NCBI RefSeq assembly: GCF_030814225.1
Contig: NZ_JAUSUR010000005.1
Location: forward strand, 1-64,000
Origin: Breznakia pachnodae
GTDB taxonomy: Bacteria; Bacillota_I; Bacilli_A; Erysipelotrichales; Erysipelotrichaceae
Length of the DNA stretch: 64,000 bases
Reading direction: 5' to 3'
Shown piece after piece: positions 46,323 through 54,605 of the stretch; positions within the stretch are counted from its first letter, which is position 1, and each line of letters begins with the position of its first letter. The position numbers and the translations under genes were made by a program. The notes beneath the pieces were generated by a model. It saw nothing but the letters and a program-made list of their open reading frames with translations. It ran no database searches and was not told the DNA's origin.

Positions 46323-47168
46323 TTAATTTGATTTTTCGTTTGGCATTTCACCAGTTAAAGCCTGAATAACTTTACAGTGAATATAATAGCGGTCTTCAAT
46401 GTATTGAACATCCGTATTACTTGGGTTTTCACCACTTTCATAACTACATGTATATAGCGTTATCATATGGTCTGTAGAAGTCATTTCAACACCACTGTCA
46501 TAGCGACTTAATCCTTTTACATAATCAATATAACTTTGATAAGCTGTCGCATCGGTTACATTCACACCATTTTGATAGGAAGGAGAATCTCCTTTATCTA
46601 CATAAGCACTAAATACTTGTAACTTATAGTTTCCTGTTGGTGTGTAATAGTACACATATGGATGTCCTTCAAAGAACTCCTGATCCATGTAATTAGCTAA
46701 TTCCGCAAACATTGTACCATGGTGAACATTATGGCCATAGATAAACGTATTTAAATCACTAAGATCTCCTTTGTTTCTATAATCCATAAAGATTGCCCCG
46801 GCATAGTTTGATTGTTTTTCAAATGTATGATCCAAATAATATTCATTATCGCTTCCCTTAACAACTGGATATGAAATCTCTGTATCTAATACAACGATCC
46901 ATCCAACTACATCAGGGTTCGTTTCTTGTAATTTCGCAAAATCTGGAGACCAGTTATCTAAATCTTCTTCTGTTGTTGGTACCTTCATCTCTTCACGTAC
47001 ACGTTCTGTCTCAGCAGCTTCATCGCTATTCGCCTTCCAGATGTTAAACAGATTTACTGCAGCATAGATAAAAACACAAACAGCAACAACTAAAATAATC
47101 CCCTCGATTATTCTGCGAGCTTTACTGACTGGCTTTCTTTGCTTTTTCTCTTTGTTTCTTCTAGCCAT
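46323..47168 (-). CDS. srtB: Class B sortase
   Basis: Sortases attach surface proteins to the cell wall. The 281-residue protein has a basic N-terminus, one membrane anchor (about residues 22-42), and a sortase B domain with the catalytic His in FIYGHNVHHGTMF (about residues 140-152), Cys in ITLYTCSYESG and a downstream Arg in YIEDRYYIHC. This TCxYE-Arg layout fits class B. No sorting-signal substrate or haem-transport genes are beside it, so its target lies elsewhere. Confidence 0.93.
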   Translation of the reverse strand: MARRNKEKKQRKPVSKARRIIEGIILVVAVCVFIYAAVNLFNIWKANSDEAAETERVREEMKVPTTEEDLDNWSPDFAKLQETNPDVVGWIVVLDTEISYPVVKGSDNEYYLDHTFEKQSNYAGAIFMDYRNKGDLSDLNTFIYGHNVHHGTMFAELANYMDQEFFEGHPYVYYYTPTGNYKLQVFSAYVDKGDSPSYQNGVNVTDATAYQSYIDYVKGLSRYDSGVEMTSTDHMITLYTCSYESGENPSNTDVQYIEDRYYIHCKVIQALTGEMPNEKSN

Positions 47169-47278
47169 TTATTTCCTCTCACTTTCAACTTCTTAAACAT
47201 AATAGTAAAAAACTATCATACCTATTATACACAAAAACTGTACGAATGGTAAACCAACCTGACTTTCTTTTGTGATAA

Positions 47279-47312
47279 AAATCAAAAAAATAACTTATTA
47301 CAGTTATTTTTT
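47279..47312 (-). terminator. Terminator overlapping the pyrG 3' end
   Basis: The stem (47286-47295 with 47302-47311) is AAAAATAACT/AGTTATTTTT; its 3' arm and the U-run include the pyrG stop region. It is AT-only, so its strength is uncertain. Confidence 0.5.
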
Positions 47313-48898
47313 AATGAATGCTTAATAAATTCTCTAAACAAAGGATGTGCTTTGTTTGGTCTTGATTTAAATTCTGGATGATATTGAACCCCAATATGGA
47401 ACTTATTATCAGTAAATTCAATTGATTCAACAAGCAGTTCATCTGGGCTTGTTCCTACAATATCCATTCCATTACTTATAAAGTCATCACGATACTTGTT
47501 ATTAAACTCATAACGATGACGGTGACGTTCCTGAATATCATCTTTTTTATATGCTTCATATAGCTTTGATTCTTTCTTAATATGACAAGGATAAGCACCC
47601 AGTCTCATCGTACCACCTTTGTGGTCTACACTGATTTGTGAATCCATCAAGTCAATCACATTGTTTAACCCATCAGGAGTAAACTCACTTGAGTTGGCAT
47701 CACTCAATCCCAAACCATAACGAGCAAATTCAATTGTTGCAATCTGCATTCCTAAACAAATACCAAAGTAAGGTATATTGTTTACTCTTGCATAATGACA
47801 GGCTTCCACCATTCCTTCAATACCACGATCACCAAACCCACCAGGAAGGATGATTCCATCCATTTCTGATAATTTTTCAGCTACTGTATCTTTGGTTAGC
47901 TGTTCACTGTCAATCCAGTGAATCTCTACTTCTGCATCATTTTCATATCCACCATGTTTCAGTGCTTCCGCAACTGATAAATATGCATCATGTAACTTCA
48001 CATACTTACCAACAAGAGCAATATCCACATGTTTATCACAATTCTTAATACGTTGTACTAATGCACGCCATTTGCTGATATCTGCTTTTGGTGTAGTTAA
48101 ATTTAATTCCCTACAAACAATATCAGAGAAGTTTGCATCCTCCAGCATTAATGGTGCTTCATATAAAATTGGTAGTGTAATGTTTTGAATAACACAATCT
48201 GGTTTCACATTACAAAATAGGGAAATCTTCTTTAGTATTGTTTCATCTAATGGTTCATCACTACGACATACAATAATATCTGGAGCGATTCCTAATGACT
48301 GTACTTCTTTTACACTATGCTGGGTTGGTTTACTCTTATGTTCTCCACTGCTCTTAATATAAGGAACCAATGTTACATGAATAAACAAACAGTTTTCTTT
48401 ACCAACTTCCAAACTCACCTGACGAATTGCTTCCAGAAATGGCTGTGATTCAATATCTCCAGTTGTTCCACCAATTTCACTGATGACTACATCTGCATCA
48501 TCTTCATCACCAACTGCATAGATAAAATCCTTAATCTCTTGCGTAATATGAGGAATTACCTGTACGGTTTCCCCAAGATATTCTCCCTTACGTTCTTTAT
48601 TTAATACATTCCAATATACTTTCCCACTTGTTAGGTTAGAAAAACGATTCAAATCTTCATTGATAAAACGTTCATAATGTCCTAAATCCAAATCGGTTTC
48701 CGCACCATCTTCAGTTACAAAAACTTCTCCATGCTGGTAAGGTGACATCGTACCACAATCTACATTGATGTAGGGATCCATTTTTTGTGCCATTACCTTT
48801 AGTCCACGTTCTTTCAATAATCTTCCTAAACTAGCAGCTGTGATACCTTTACCTAAACCACTTACTACCCCACCAGTTACAAATATATACTTTCTCAT
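47282..48898 (-). CDS. pyrG: CTP synthase
   Basis: The enzyme aminates UTP to CTP using glutamine. The 538-residue protein has the synthase domain (about 1-265) starting [19 protein letters not shown] with the ATP loop, and a C-terminal glutaminase domain with FGICLGMQ (nucleophile Cys near residue 381) and the His/Glu pair in YHPEFKSRP. The gene follows the ANTAR regulator by 12 bases in the same direction, so it is probably on one transcript with it and the glutamine synthetase homologue. Confidence 0.97.
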   Translation of the reverse strand: MRKYIFVTGGVVSGLGKGITAASLGRLLKERGLKVMAQKMDPYINVDCGTMSPYQHGEVFVTEDGAETDLDLGHYERFINEDLNRFSNLTSGKVYWNVLNKERKGEYLGETVQVIPHITQEIKDFIYAVGDEDDADVVISEIGGTTGDIESQPFLEAIRQVSLEVGKENCLFIHVTLVPYIKSSGEHKSKPTQHSVKEVQSLGIAPDIIVCRSDEPLDETILKKISLFCNVKPDCVIQNITLPILYEAPLMLEDANFSDIVCRELNLTTPKADISKWRALVQRIKNCDKHVDIALVGKYVKLHDAYLSVAEALKHGGYENDAEVEIHWIDSEQLTKDTVAEKLSEMDGIILPGGFGDRGIEGMVEACHYARVNNIPYFGICLGMQIATIEFARYGLGLSDANSSEFTPDGLNNVIDLMDSQISVDHKGGTMRLGAYPCHIKKESKLYEAYKKDDIQERHRHRYEFNNKYRDDFISNGMDIVGTSPDELLVESIEFTDNKFHIGVQYHPEFKSRPNKAHPLFREFIKHSLKNNCNKLFF

Positions 48899-48910
48899 TC
48901 TGTTCTCCTT

Positions 48911-49477
48911 CTAACCATATGTCTTTAGTATTTCTTTTGCTACTTCTTCTTTTGATACACGATTATCCATCGCTTTCTTCTCTATATAATGATGTGCCTG
49001 AGGTTCACTCATATTCAAATACTCCATCAAAGCATACTTCGCCCTGCTGATTAACTGAATATTCTCCACCTTTTCATGCAATCGTACGTTTTCATCATGA
49101 AAACCACTGATTCGCTTATTGGTTGATATGGCAAGTGAAATTGCCTGGGTAAACATCTGACGATCCAAAGGTTTACCAATACACATCACCCCAAAAGGAT
49201 TCAGTTTATTACTGACTTCTTCTAATATTTGTTTTTTCACCAGCATTACAACTCCACTGGTAGAATGTTGCGCTGCATATAAAGTTATTTCATGACCAAA
49301 CTCATCCGAGAGTGGTGTATTTACCAGTACTAAATCAAAATGTTGTTTACTAAGGAAACGCCTTGCTTCACTTCCACTCTTACAAGCAACGATTTGTTGG
49401 ACCGAAATGGCTTTTAAAAGTTGCGATAGTGCATCAAGACTTTTATCTAAACTGGAAATTATTAAACAACTTGCCAT
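48911..49477 (-). CDS. ANTAR-domain RNA-binding regulator with degenerate receiver domain
   Basis: The 188-residue protein has an N-terminal receiver-like domain (about 1-118) and a C-terminal ANTAR domain (about 130-188, AKYALMEYLNMSEPQAHHYIEKKAMDNR...VAKEILKTYG). In the receiver, the strand that normally carries the phospho-acceptor Asp reads FDLVLVNTPLSD, with Asn instead, and the N-terminal acidic pair is missing (LIISSLD). It is therefore unlikely to be phosphorylated. ANTAR proteins bind paired hairpins in leader RNA to block terminators. It sits 21 bases after a degenerate glutamine synthetase gene and 12 bases before pyrG. The candidate targets in this window are the glnN and gltB leaders. 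The start at 49477 follows GAGAGGA at a better distance than 49483. Confidence 0.9.
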   Translation of the reverse strand: MASCLIISSLDKSLDALSQLLKAISVQQIVACKSGSEARRFLSKQHFDLVLVNTPLSDEFGHEITLYAAQHSTSGVVMLVKKQILEEVSNKLNPFGVMCIGKPLDRQMFTQAISLAISTNKRISGFHDENVRLHEKVENIQLISRAKYALMEYLNMSEPQAHHYIEKKAMDNRVSKEEVAKEILKTYG

Positions 49478-49498
49478 AACCATTCCTCTCTTTCCTCA

Positions 49499-50773
49499 TT
49501 AAATCAACTTGAAATACGGATCATTTTCAAAGCGTTTTTCTTCATTATAGTCATCCACTTCCTGCTGTTTGATTTCACAGAATTTATCAATTATTTTCTG
49601 ATTCATCACATCTTTCATAAACGTTGATTTTTCTAAACTTTCAATTGCTTCTTTTAAATCTTTTGGTAACTGTTGCACTGGAATTTTTGAGTAATCCTCA
49701 GGCAGTTTTTCATGATTTTTCATCCCTTCAATTCCCGCATATAACAATAACGCATATGCATAGTATGGATTACAACTGGCATCCGCAGAACGAAGCATAA
49801 TATAAGAATATTCATCCTTCTTTTCATCTACTCTGATAAGCTGACTTTGGTTCCCTTTTGCCCATGTAATATATTTTGGTGCTTTTTCTCTTCCTAAACG
49901 TTCATAGGAATTATTAATCGGATTCAAAATCAAGCTCATTTCATGCACGCGATTCAACACTCCAGCAATAAAACAACGTTGCTCTTCAATATCTACTTCA
50001 TAGTCATCATTAAAGATATTTCGATCATTTTTACTTAAGGTCACTTTTATACGTAGTCCACTACCACTCGCATCTTCTAACGGTCTTGGTAAAAACGAAG
50101 CATATAAGCCATTTAACAAGGCAATACTCTTTACACAGTTCTTGAAAATCACCATGTTATCAGCAGCTTTTAAAGCTGAATCATCTTCGAATATGATAAC
50201 GTTTTGACCGGGTCCTTTTTCATGATAACTCATCGTTGTTTTTACATTCATCTGCTCTAGTGACAAACAGATTTCACGACGTATATTTTCACATCCATCT
50301 AACGGTGTAACATCCAAATAAGATGCATCATCAAAAGGAATATTGGTAGGCTTTCCTCGATCATCATTTTCAAACAGGTAAAATTCACTTTCAATCCCTA
50401 TTTTAGGGGTATATCCATATGCTTCACAGGCTTCCATCGCCTGTCTTAAAAACTGTCTTCCATCCCCTTCAAACGGTGTTCCATCTAGGTATTTGATATC
50501 ACAAAAAAAACGAACAACTTTTTCATGAGAAGATCTCCATGGGAGAACACTCATCGTTCCCAAATCTGGGAATAGTAGTAAATCCGTTTTCTTAAAGTTC
50601 ATAAAACCGCTAACATCAGACGCGTCTAAGTTAATCCCTTGTTCATTCGCTTGTTTGAAGTCCTCTGCATTGATGGACAAGTTTTTGAGGGTCCCGAAAA
50701 TATCACAGAATGCGAGCCGCACAAATTTAACATGATTAAACTCAATATAGTGCAAAATTTCATCGATTTTCAT
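49499..50773 (-). CDS. Glutamine synthetase homologue with lost catalytic residues (pseudo-GS)
   Basis: The 424-residue protein aligns with type I glutamine synthetase along its length: DIFGTLKN (24-31), FPDLGTMSVLPW (68-79), GIESEFYLF (126-134), NPINNSYERL (284-293) and NPYYAYA (335-341). Several active-site positions differ from Salmonella/Bacillus enzymes: the E220 equivalent is Val192 (GQNVI), H269 is Arg241 (GSGLRIK), E327 is about Lys297, R339 is Gln309 (GNQS) and E357 is Met326. E128, E130, E185 and R328 remain. Loss of both metal-site ligands argues against normal catalysis; binding of ligands may persist. The gene has a perfect promoter and is first in an operon with the ANTAR gene and pyrG. 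It may act as a sensor or regulator. Confidence 0.82.
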   Translation of the reverse strand: MKIDEILHYIEFNHVKFVRLAFCDIFGTLKNLSINAEDFKQANEQGINLDASDVSGFMNFKKTDLLLFPDLGTMSVLPWRSSHEKVVRFFCDIKYLDGTPFEGDGRQFLRQAMEACEAYGYTPKIGIESEFYLFENDDRGKPTNIPFDDASYLDVTPLDGCENIRREICLSLEQMNVKTTMSYHEKGPGQNVIIFEDDSALKAADNMVIFKNCVKSIALLNGLYASFLPRPLEDASGSGLRIKVTLSKNDRNIFNDDYEVDIEEQRCFIAGVLNRVHEMSLILNPINNSYERLGREKAPKYITWAKGNQSQLIRVDEKKDEYSYIMLRSADASCNPYYAYALLLYAGIEGMKNHEKLPEDYSKIPVQQLPKDLKEAIESLEKSTFMKDVMNQKIIDKFCEIKQQEVDDYNEEKRFENDPYFKLI

Positions 50774-50830
50774 GGTAACCTCCTATTTATTTCATTTTCA
50801 TTATAGCACGTATAAAAATCTTATGAGTGA

Positions 50831-50859
50831 ATTATAGATGCGAAATTCAATACTGTCAA
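50831..50859 (-). promoter_or_regulatory. Consensus promoter of the pseudo-GS/ANTAR/pyrG operon
   Basis: TTGACA (50854-50859) and TATAAT (50831-50836) on the minus strand are exactly 17 bases apart, a perfect sigma-A match. No terminator hairpin is seen in the roughly 50-base leader, so this operon does not look attenuated. Confidence 0.85.
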
Positions 50860-50946
50860 CTAAGAAAATTTTAAAACTTTTTACTAGTCGTTTTTAAAAA
50901 GAATAAATTCTTTTTACAGGAATTCAATTTTCTTGTGTATTATCTC

Positions 50947-50975
50947 TTTACGAAAATGTAATAAATTTTTATAAT
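50947..50975 (+). promoter_or_regulatory. Promoter of the GNAT gene at 51002
   Basis: TTTACG (50947-50952) and TATAAT (50970-50975) are 17 bases apart. GGAGG at 50991-50995 precedes the ATG at 51002. Confidence 0.55.
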
Positions 50976-51001
50976 TAAACTTAGAGTACAGGAGGCTAGT
51001 T

Positions 51002-51529
51002 ATGCATACATATTTTCTTACAAGTAAACGAATTGGTTTTTCTAAGTGGCAAGAAGATGATCTTCCATTAGCGAAACAATTGTGGCAGGATATTAATGTC
51101 ACTAAATTTATCTATGCAGATAAAACCTTAAGTGATGAAGAAGTTAGTGAACGACTAACAATAGAAATAAACAATGAAAAGAATTATAGCATTCAGTACT
51201 ACCCTATCTTCAACTTAGAAGATAATGAGTTTATTGGTTGTTGTGGGTTTCGCCCATTCTCAGCTGAAGGTGGAGATGATTTAGAAATGGGCTTCCATTT
51301 GCGTGAAAAGTTCTGGGGAAAAGGATATGCATTTGAGGCTAGTTCAACAATTTTAAATCACATACATTCAATGTTTCCTGACAAGCAAATTTATGCAGGA
51401 CATTCCCCTGATAATATTGCATCTAAGAAGTTATTAGAAAAGTTGGGGTTTGTATATTTCAAAGATTCTTTCTATCCCCCAACCCAGCGTTTTCATCCAA
51501 GTTATCGCTATAAACCAAAATCCTCATGA
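51002..51529 (+). CDS. GNAT family N-acetyltransferase (RimJ/RimL-like)
   Basis: The 175-residue protein starts MHTYFLTSKRIGFSKWQEDDLPLAKQLW, the typical opening of RimJ/RimL-type acetyltransferases. It has EMGFHLREKFWGKGYAFEASSTIL (about residues 97-120) for acetyl-CoA binding and HSPDNIASKKLLEKLGF near the C-terminus (about residues 138-154). The substrate is unknown. It stands alone between the pseudo-GS operon and glnN. Confidence 0.85.
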   Translation: MHTYFLTSKRIGFSKWQEDDLPLAKQLWQDINVTKFIYADKTLSDEEVSERLTIEINNEKNYSIQYYPIFNLEDNEFIGCCGFRPFSAEGGDDLEMGFHLREKFWGKGYAFEASSTILNHIHSMFPDKQIYAGHSPDNIASKKLLEKLGFVYFKDSFYPPTQRFHPSYRYKPKSS

Positions 51530-51544
51530 TTTTCAAACTTAGTC

Positions 51545-51573
51545 TTGACAACAACTCAAAACCAGTATAAACT
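51545..51573 (+). promoter_or_regulatory. Promoter of glnN
   Basis: TTGACA (51545-51550) is followed after 17 bases by TAAACT (51568-51573), or after 15 bases by TATAAA (51566-51571). The transcript would start close to 51579-51582, just before the AxxGxx hairpin and the leader terminator. Confidence 0.6.
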
Positions 51574-51583
51574 CTTTGTATGA

Positions 51584-51599
51584 ACAGCAAAGGAGCTGT
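51584..51599 (+). promoter_or_regulatory. Candidate ANTAR-target hairpin in the glnN leader
   Basis: ACAGC (51584-51588), hexaloop AAAGGA (51589-51594), GCTGT (51595-51599). The stem has five Watson-Crick pairs and the loop has A at position 1 and G at position 4, as in ANTAR targets. The loop and 3' arm (51589-51599) are the 5' arm of the terminator at 51589-51628, so the hairpin and terminator cannot form together. A second, upstream hairpin of the same kind was not found. Confidence 0.65.
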
Positions 51600-51628
51600 A
51601 GGTTTTTTCACCTACTGCTCCTTTTTTT
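51589..51628 (+). terminator. Leader terminator (attenuator) upstream of glnN
   Basis: Bases 51589-51603 pair with 51610-51624 through 14 pairs and one mismatch, closed by a TTTTTC loop, with T-run to 51628. It lies after the promoter and before the glnN ribosome binding site (AGGAGGAG, about 51651-51658). Full-length glnN mRNA requires reading through it. Confidence 0.85.
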
Positions 51629-51662
51629 GTTTATATCAAAATGAACTATCAGGAGGAGAATT

Positions 51663-53762
51663 ATGAAGACGAATGTAACAGAAATTTTTGGTTCTTTAGT
51701 ATTCGATGATCGCTGTATGAAAGCGAAGTTGCCCAAAGATATCTACAAAAAGTACAAGGCAACGATTATAGAAGGTAAGACATTGGATCCAGAATGTGCG
51801 AACACGATTGCAACTGCCATGAAAGACTGGGCAATAGAAAATGGTGCTACTCACTATACTCACTGGTTTCAACCAATGACAGGAATAACTGCTGAAAAAC
51901 ATGATGCATTCATTTCACCTAGTGGAGATGGAAGTATCATCATGGAATTCTCTGGCAAGGAACTGATCAAGGGTGAACCTGATGCATCTAGTTTCCCTAA
52001 TGGTGGATTAAGAGCTACCTTTGAAGCTCGTGGTTACACTGGTTGGGATCCTACTTCATATGCATTTATCAAAGAAGGAATCTTATGTATTCCAAGTGTA
52101 TTTATGTCATACACAGGTGAAGCACTTGATAAGAAGACCCCACTTCTAAAATCTCAGGAAGTATTAAATGTACAAGCATTAAGAATCTTAAAGTTATTTG
52201 GAAAAACAGATGTAAAACGTGTAAATACTACAGTAGGTCCAGAACAAGAATATTTCTTAATTGAGAAATCACTTTGGGACAAGCGTAAGGATTTAATTTA
52301 CACAGGTCGTACGCTATATGGAGCAAGACCTCCAAAAACACAAGAACTTGATGATCACTACTTTGGTGTGTTAAAACCAAAAGTAGCAAAATTCATGAGA
52401 GAATTAAATGATGAACTTTGGAAGTTAGGAATCTTGGCAAAAACGCAACATAATGAAGTTGCACCTGCTCAACATGAGCTTGCACCAATCTTTACCATTA
52501 CGAACATTGCAACTGATCATAACCAATTAACAATGGAAATTATGAAGAAAGTTGCATTACGTAATAACCTTGTCTGCCTACTACATGAAAAACCATTTGC
52601 TGGAATCAATGGTAGTGGTAAACACAACAACTGGTCATTGGCTACAGATACTGGAGAAAACTTGTTAGAACCTGGAGACACTCCTAGTGAAAACGCGCAA
52701 TTCTTGTTAGTACTGGCAGCTCTTGTAAAGGCTGTAGATGACTATCAAGACTTACTGCGAATCTCTGTTGCAAGTGCTGGAAATGACCACCGTCTTGGCG
52801 CTAATGAAGCACCTCCTGCAATTATATCAATATTCACAGGTAGTGAATTAGAAGAAATTATTAATGCAATTATTGAAGATCGTCCATGTGAAAAAGCATG
52901 TGAAAATAAAATGGTCATTGGTGTGGATGCATTGCCTCCATTCCCTAAAGATACAACAGACCGTAACCGTACTTCTCCATTTGCATTTACTGGAAATAAG
53001 TTTGAGTTCCGTATGTTGGGATCTCAATTATCAATCTCTTGTCCAAACATTATGATTAATACCATTGTCGCTGATACATTGGCAATGTTTGCAGATCGTT
53101 TAGAAAAAGCAGAAGACTTTACTTCTGAACTACATGACTTAATCAAAGAGACATTCACTGATCACCAACGCATTATCTTCAATGGTAATGGATATGACGA
53201 AGCATGGGTAACTGAAGCTGAAAAACGTGGATTATATAACTTCAGAACTACACCAGAAGCATTACCTCATTACATGGATGAAAAGAATGTGACTCTATTT
53301 ACAAAACACAACATTTATTCTAAACATGAAATGCAATCAAGAATTGATATCTTATTAGAAGAATATTCTAAAGCAATCAACATCGAAGCTGAAACAATGG
53401 TTAATATGTCTAAAAAGAATATTATTCCTTCGACACTTGCTTATATTAAAGACTTAAGTGAAAGTATTGCAACTAAGAAATCAATCTCAGCAGATATGGA
53501 ATATGGTGTAGAAGATGCTCTTATTAAAAAACTAAGCCGCCTGGCAAGCGATTTATATCGCAAGACAGAAGCCTTAGCTGAAGATATCATCAAAGCTGGT
53601 GGTATTGATGATTTAATTGAGAATGCAACTTACTACTGTCAAAGTGTACTAGTTAAAATGGTAGACTTAAGAGCAATAGCCGATGAAATTGAACAAAACT
53701 GTTCAAAAGAATACTGGCCATTCCCTTCATATGGAGATCTGTTATACTCAGTATCTATATAA
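51663..53762 (+). CDS. glnN: Glutamine synthetase type III (GlnN)
   Basis: The enzyme makes glutamine from glutamate, ammonia and ATP; type III forms large double-ring dodecamers. The 699-residue length is typical. Active-site motifs are intact: GPEQEYFL (metal-binding Glu), [22 protein letters not shown] with His, [17 protein letters not shown] with Arg and Glu. This contrasts with the degenerate homologue at 49499. The N-terminal [21 protein letters not shown] and [10 protein letters not shown] segments are GSIII-specific. Its expression is probably set by the leader terminator. Confidence 0.97.
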   Translation: MKTNVTEIFGSLVFDDRCMKAKLPKDIYKKYKATIIEGKTLDPECANTIATAMKDWAIENGATHYTHWFQPMTGITAEKHDAFISPSGDGSIIMEFSGKELIKGEPDASSFPNGGLRATFEARGYTGWDPTSYAFIKEGILCIPSVFMSYTGEALDKKTPLLKSQEVLNVQALRILKLFGKTDVKRVNTTVGPEQEYFLIEKSLWDKRKDLIYTGRTLYGARPPKTQELDDHYFGVLKPKVAKFMRELNDELWKLGILAKTQHNEVAPAQHELAPIFTITNIATDHNQLTMEIMKKVALRNNLVCLLHEKPFAGINGSGKHNNWSLATDTGENLLEPGDTPSENAQFLLVLAALVKAVDDYQDLLRISVASAGNDHRLGANEAPPAIISIFTGSELEEIINAIIEDRPCEKACENKMVIGVDALPPFPKDTTDRNRTSPFAFTGNKFEFRMLGSQLSISCPNIMINTIVADTLAMFADRLEKAEDFTSELHDLIKETFTDHQRIIFNGNGYDEAWVTEAEKRGLYNFRTTPEALPHYMDEKNVTLFTKHNIYSKHEMQSRIDILLEEYSKAINIEAETMVNMSKKNIIPSTLAYIKDLSESIATKKSISADMEYGVEDALIKKLSRLASDLYRKTEALAEDIIKAGGIDDLIENATYYCQSVLVKMVDLRAIADEIEQNCSKEYWPFPSYGDLLYSVSI

Positions 53763-53766
53763 TAAA

Positions 53767-53799
53767 GCAATCCTCTGAATCTAAATTCAGAGGATTTTC
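53767..53799. terminator. Terminator after glnN
   Basis: AATCCTCTGAAT (53769-53780) pairs with ATTCAGAGGATT (53785-53796), followed by T-rich sequence. The convergent gene at 53800 ends right beside it, so it may work in both directions. Confidence 0.85.
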
Positions 53800-54513
53800 T
53801 TATAACTCAATTGTATCACTTCGATTAAATGTTAAATTATAGTCATCGAAACTAAACGTATAATTTATCTGATAACTCGTCTCAGTTAATGCATTTATAT
53901 CTATTTCATAAATAACTTGAACTTTTTCATACCCACCTTCTTCACTAAGTACATTTGTGCTCACGAAGTTAATTGGAATGTTACCTGTACGATTATGAGA
54001 TAAATTCACCATCAATGTTCCAGCCTTACGTTCCTTATCATCATAATACGTAACTGTATATCTTATTTTATTATCTACAATATCTTTCGACATATCAAAG
54101 TCTTGTACTTCATCAATATAATGATATTGACTCTTCTGTAATACCGTTCCAGTATCCAAATACACTTTAAATGTAAATTCATTATTTCCAGTATGAATAC
54201 CACTATGAAATAATGACAATGAATAAATTGCTTTATCCGTTACATCTTGCAGCAATGTATCACCATGGTAGATTTCTACCTTCTCAATTACTTCACTACC
54301 TCTTTTGATATTCCAACTGAAGGTAAGATCCAAAGAAGAATTCAAATCGACATTAAAACTGTTAATACTGGTACTTCCTTTTTCTGTCTGATTGGGCTGA
54401 TATGCACTACTGCTATCATTGTTGTTCATTAATTGTAACCCCAGTGCTATAATACTAACGGCAAGAATACCGACTAAGAATATAAACACTTTATTTTTCT
54501 TAAAATACTCCAC
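53800..54513 (-). CDS. Membrane-anchored extracellular protein of unknown function
   Basis: I do not recognise this protein. Its 237 residues have a short basic cytoplasmic tail, one N-terminal membrane helix (about residues 8-28), a Ser/Asn/Gln-rich linker (about 30-50), and an outer region of beta-strand character, such as LDLTFSWNIKRGSEVIEKVEIYHGDTLLQD, without Cys or known motifs. It resembles an Ig-like fold anchored at the membrane. The start is GTG 54513, eight bases after AGGAG. It sits alone between glnN and metNIQ. Confidence 0.7.
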   Translation of the reverse strand: MEYFKKNKVFIFLVGILAVSIIALGLQLMNNNDSSSAYQPNQTEKGSTSINSFNVDLNSSLDLTFSWNIKRGSEVIEKVEIYHGDTLLQDVTDKAIYSLSLFHSGIHTGNNEFTFKVYLDTGTVLQKSQYHYIDEVQDFDMSKDIVDNKIRYTVTYYDDKERKAGTLMVNLSHNRTGNIPINFVSTNVLSEEGGYEKVQVIYEIDINALTETSYQINYTFSFDDYNLTFNRSDTIEL

Positions 54514-54576
54514 CGCTATCACTCCTTGACCACCATTATATCACAAGATGAGGATTTCTACGAAATCCTCAAACAC

Positions 54577-54602
54577 AAAAAAAGCGTCTTCACGCTTTTT
54601 TT
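54577..54602 (-). terminator. Terminator of metNIQ
   Basis: AAAAAAAGCGT (54577-54587) and ACGCTTTTTTT (54592-54602) form a stem with loop CTTC just beyond the metQ stop codon at 54606. The A-run supplies the U-run of the minus transcript. A second inverted repeat follows (54550-54570) without a U-run. Confidence 0.8.
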
Positions 54603-54605
54603 CAA

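Noticed and set aside
49499..50773. Annotating this gene as a functional type I glutamine synthetase (glnA)
   Set aside because: Overall similarity is clear, but several metal-binding and catalytic positions are replaced, and an intact type III enzyme is close by.
54550..54570. A second terminator after metQ
   Set aside because: GAGGATTT/AAATCCTC forms a stem, but there is no U-run in either direction; the preceding hairpin already fits as terminator.
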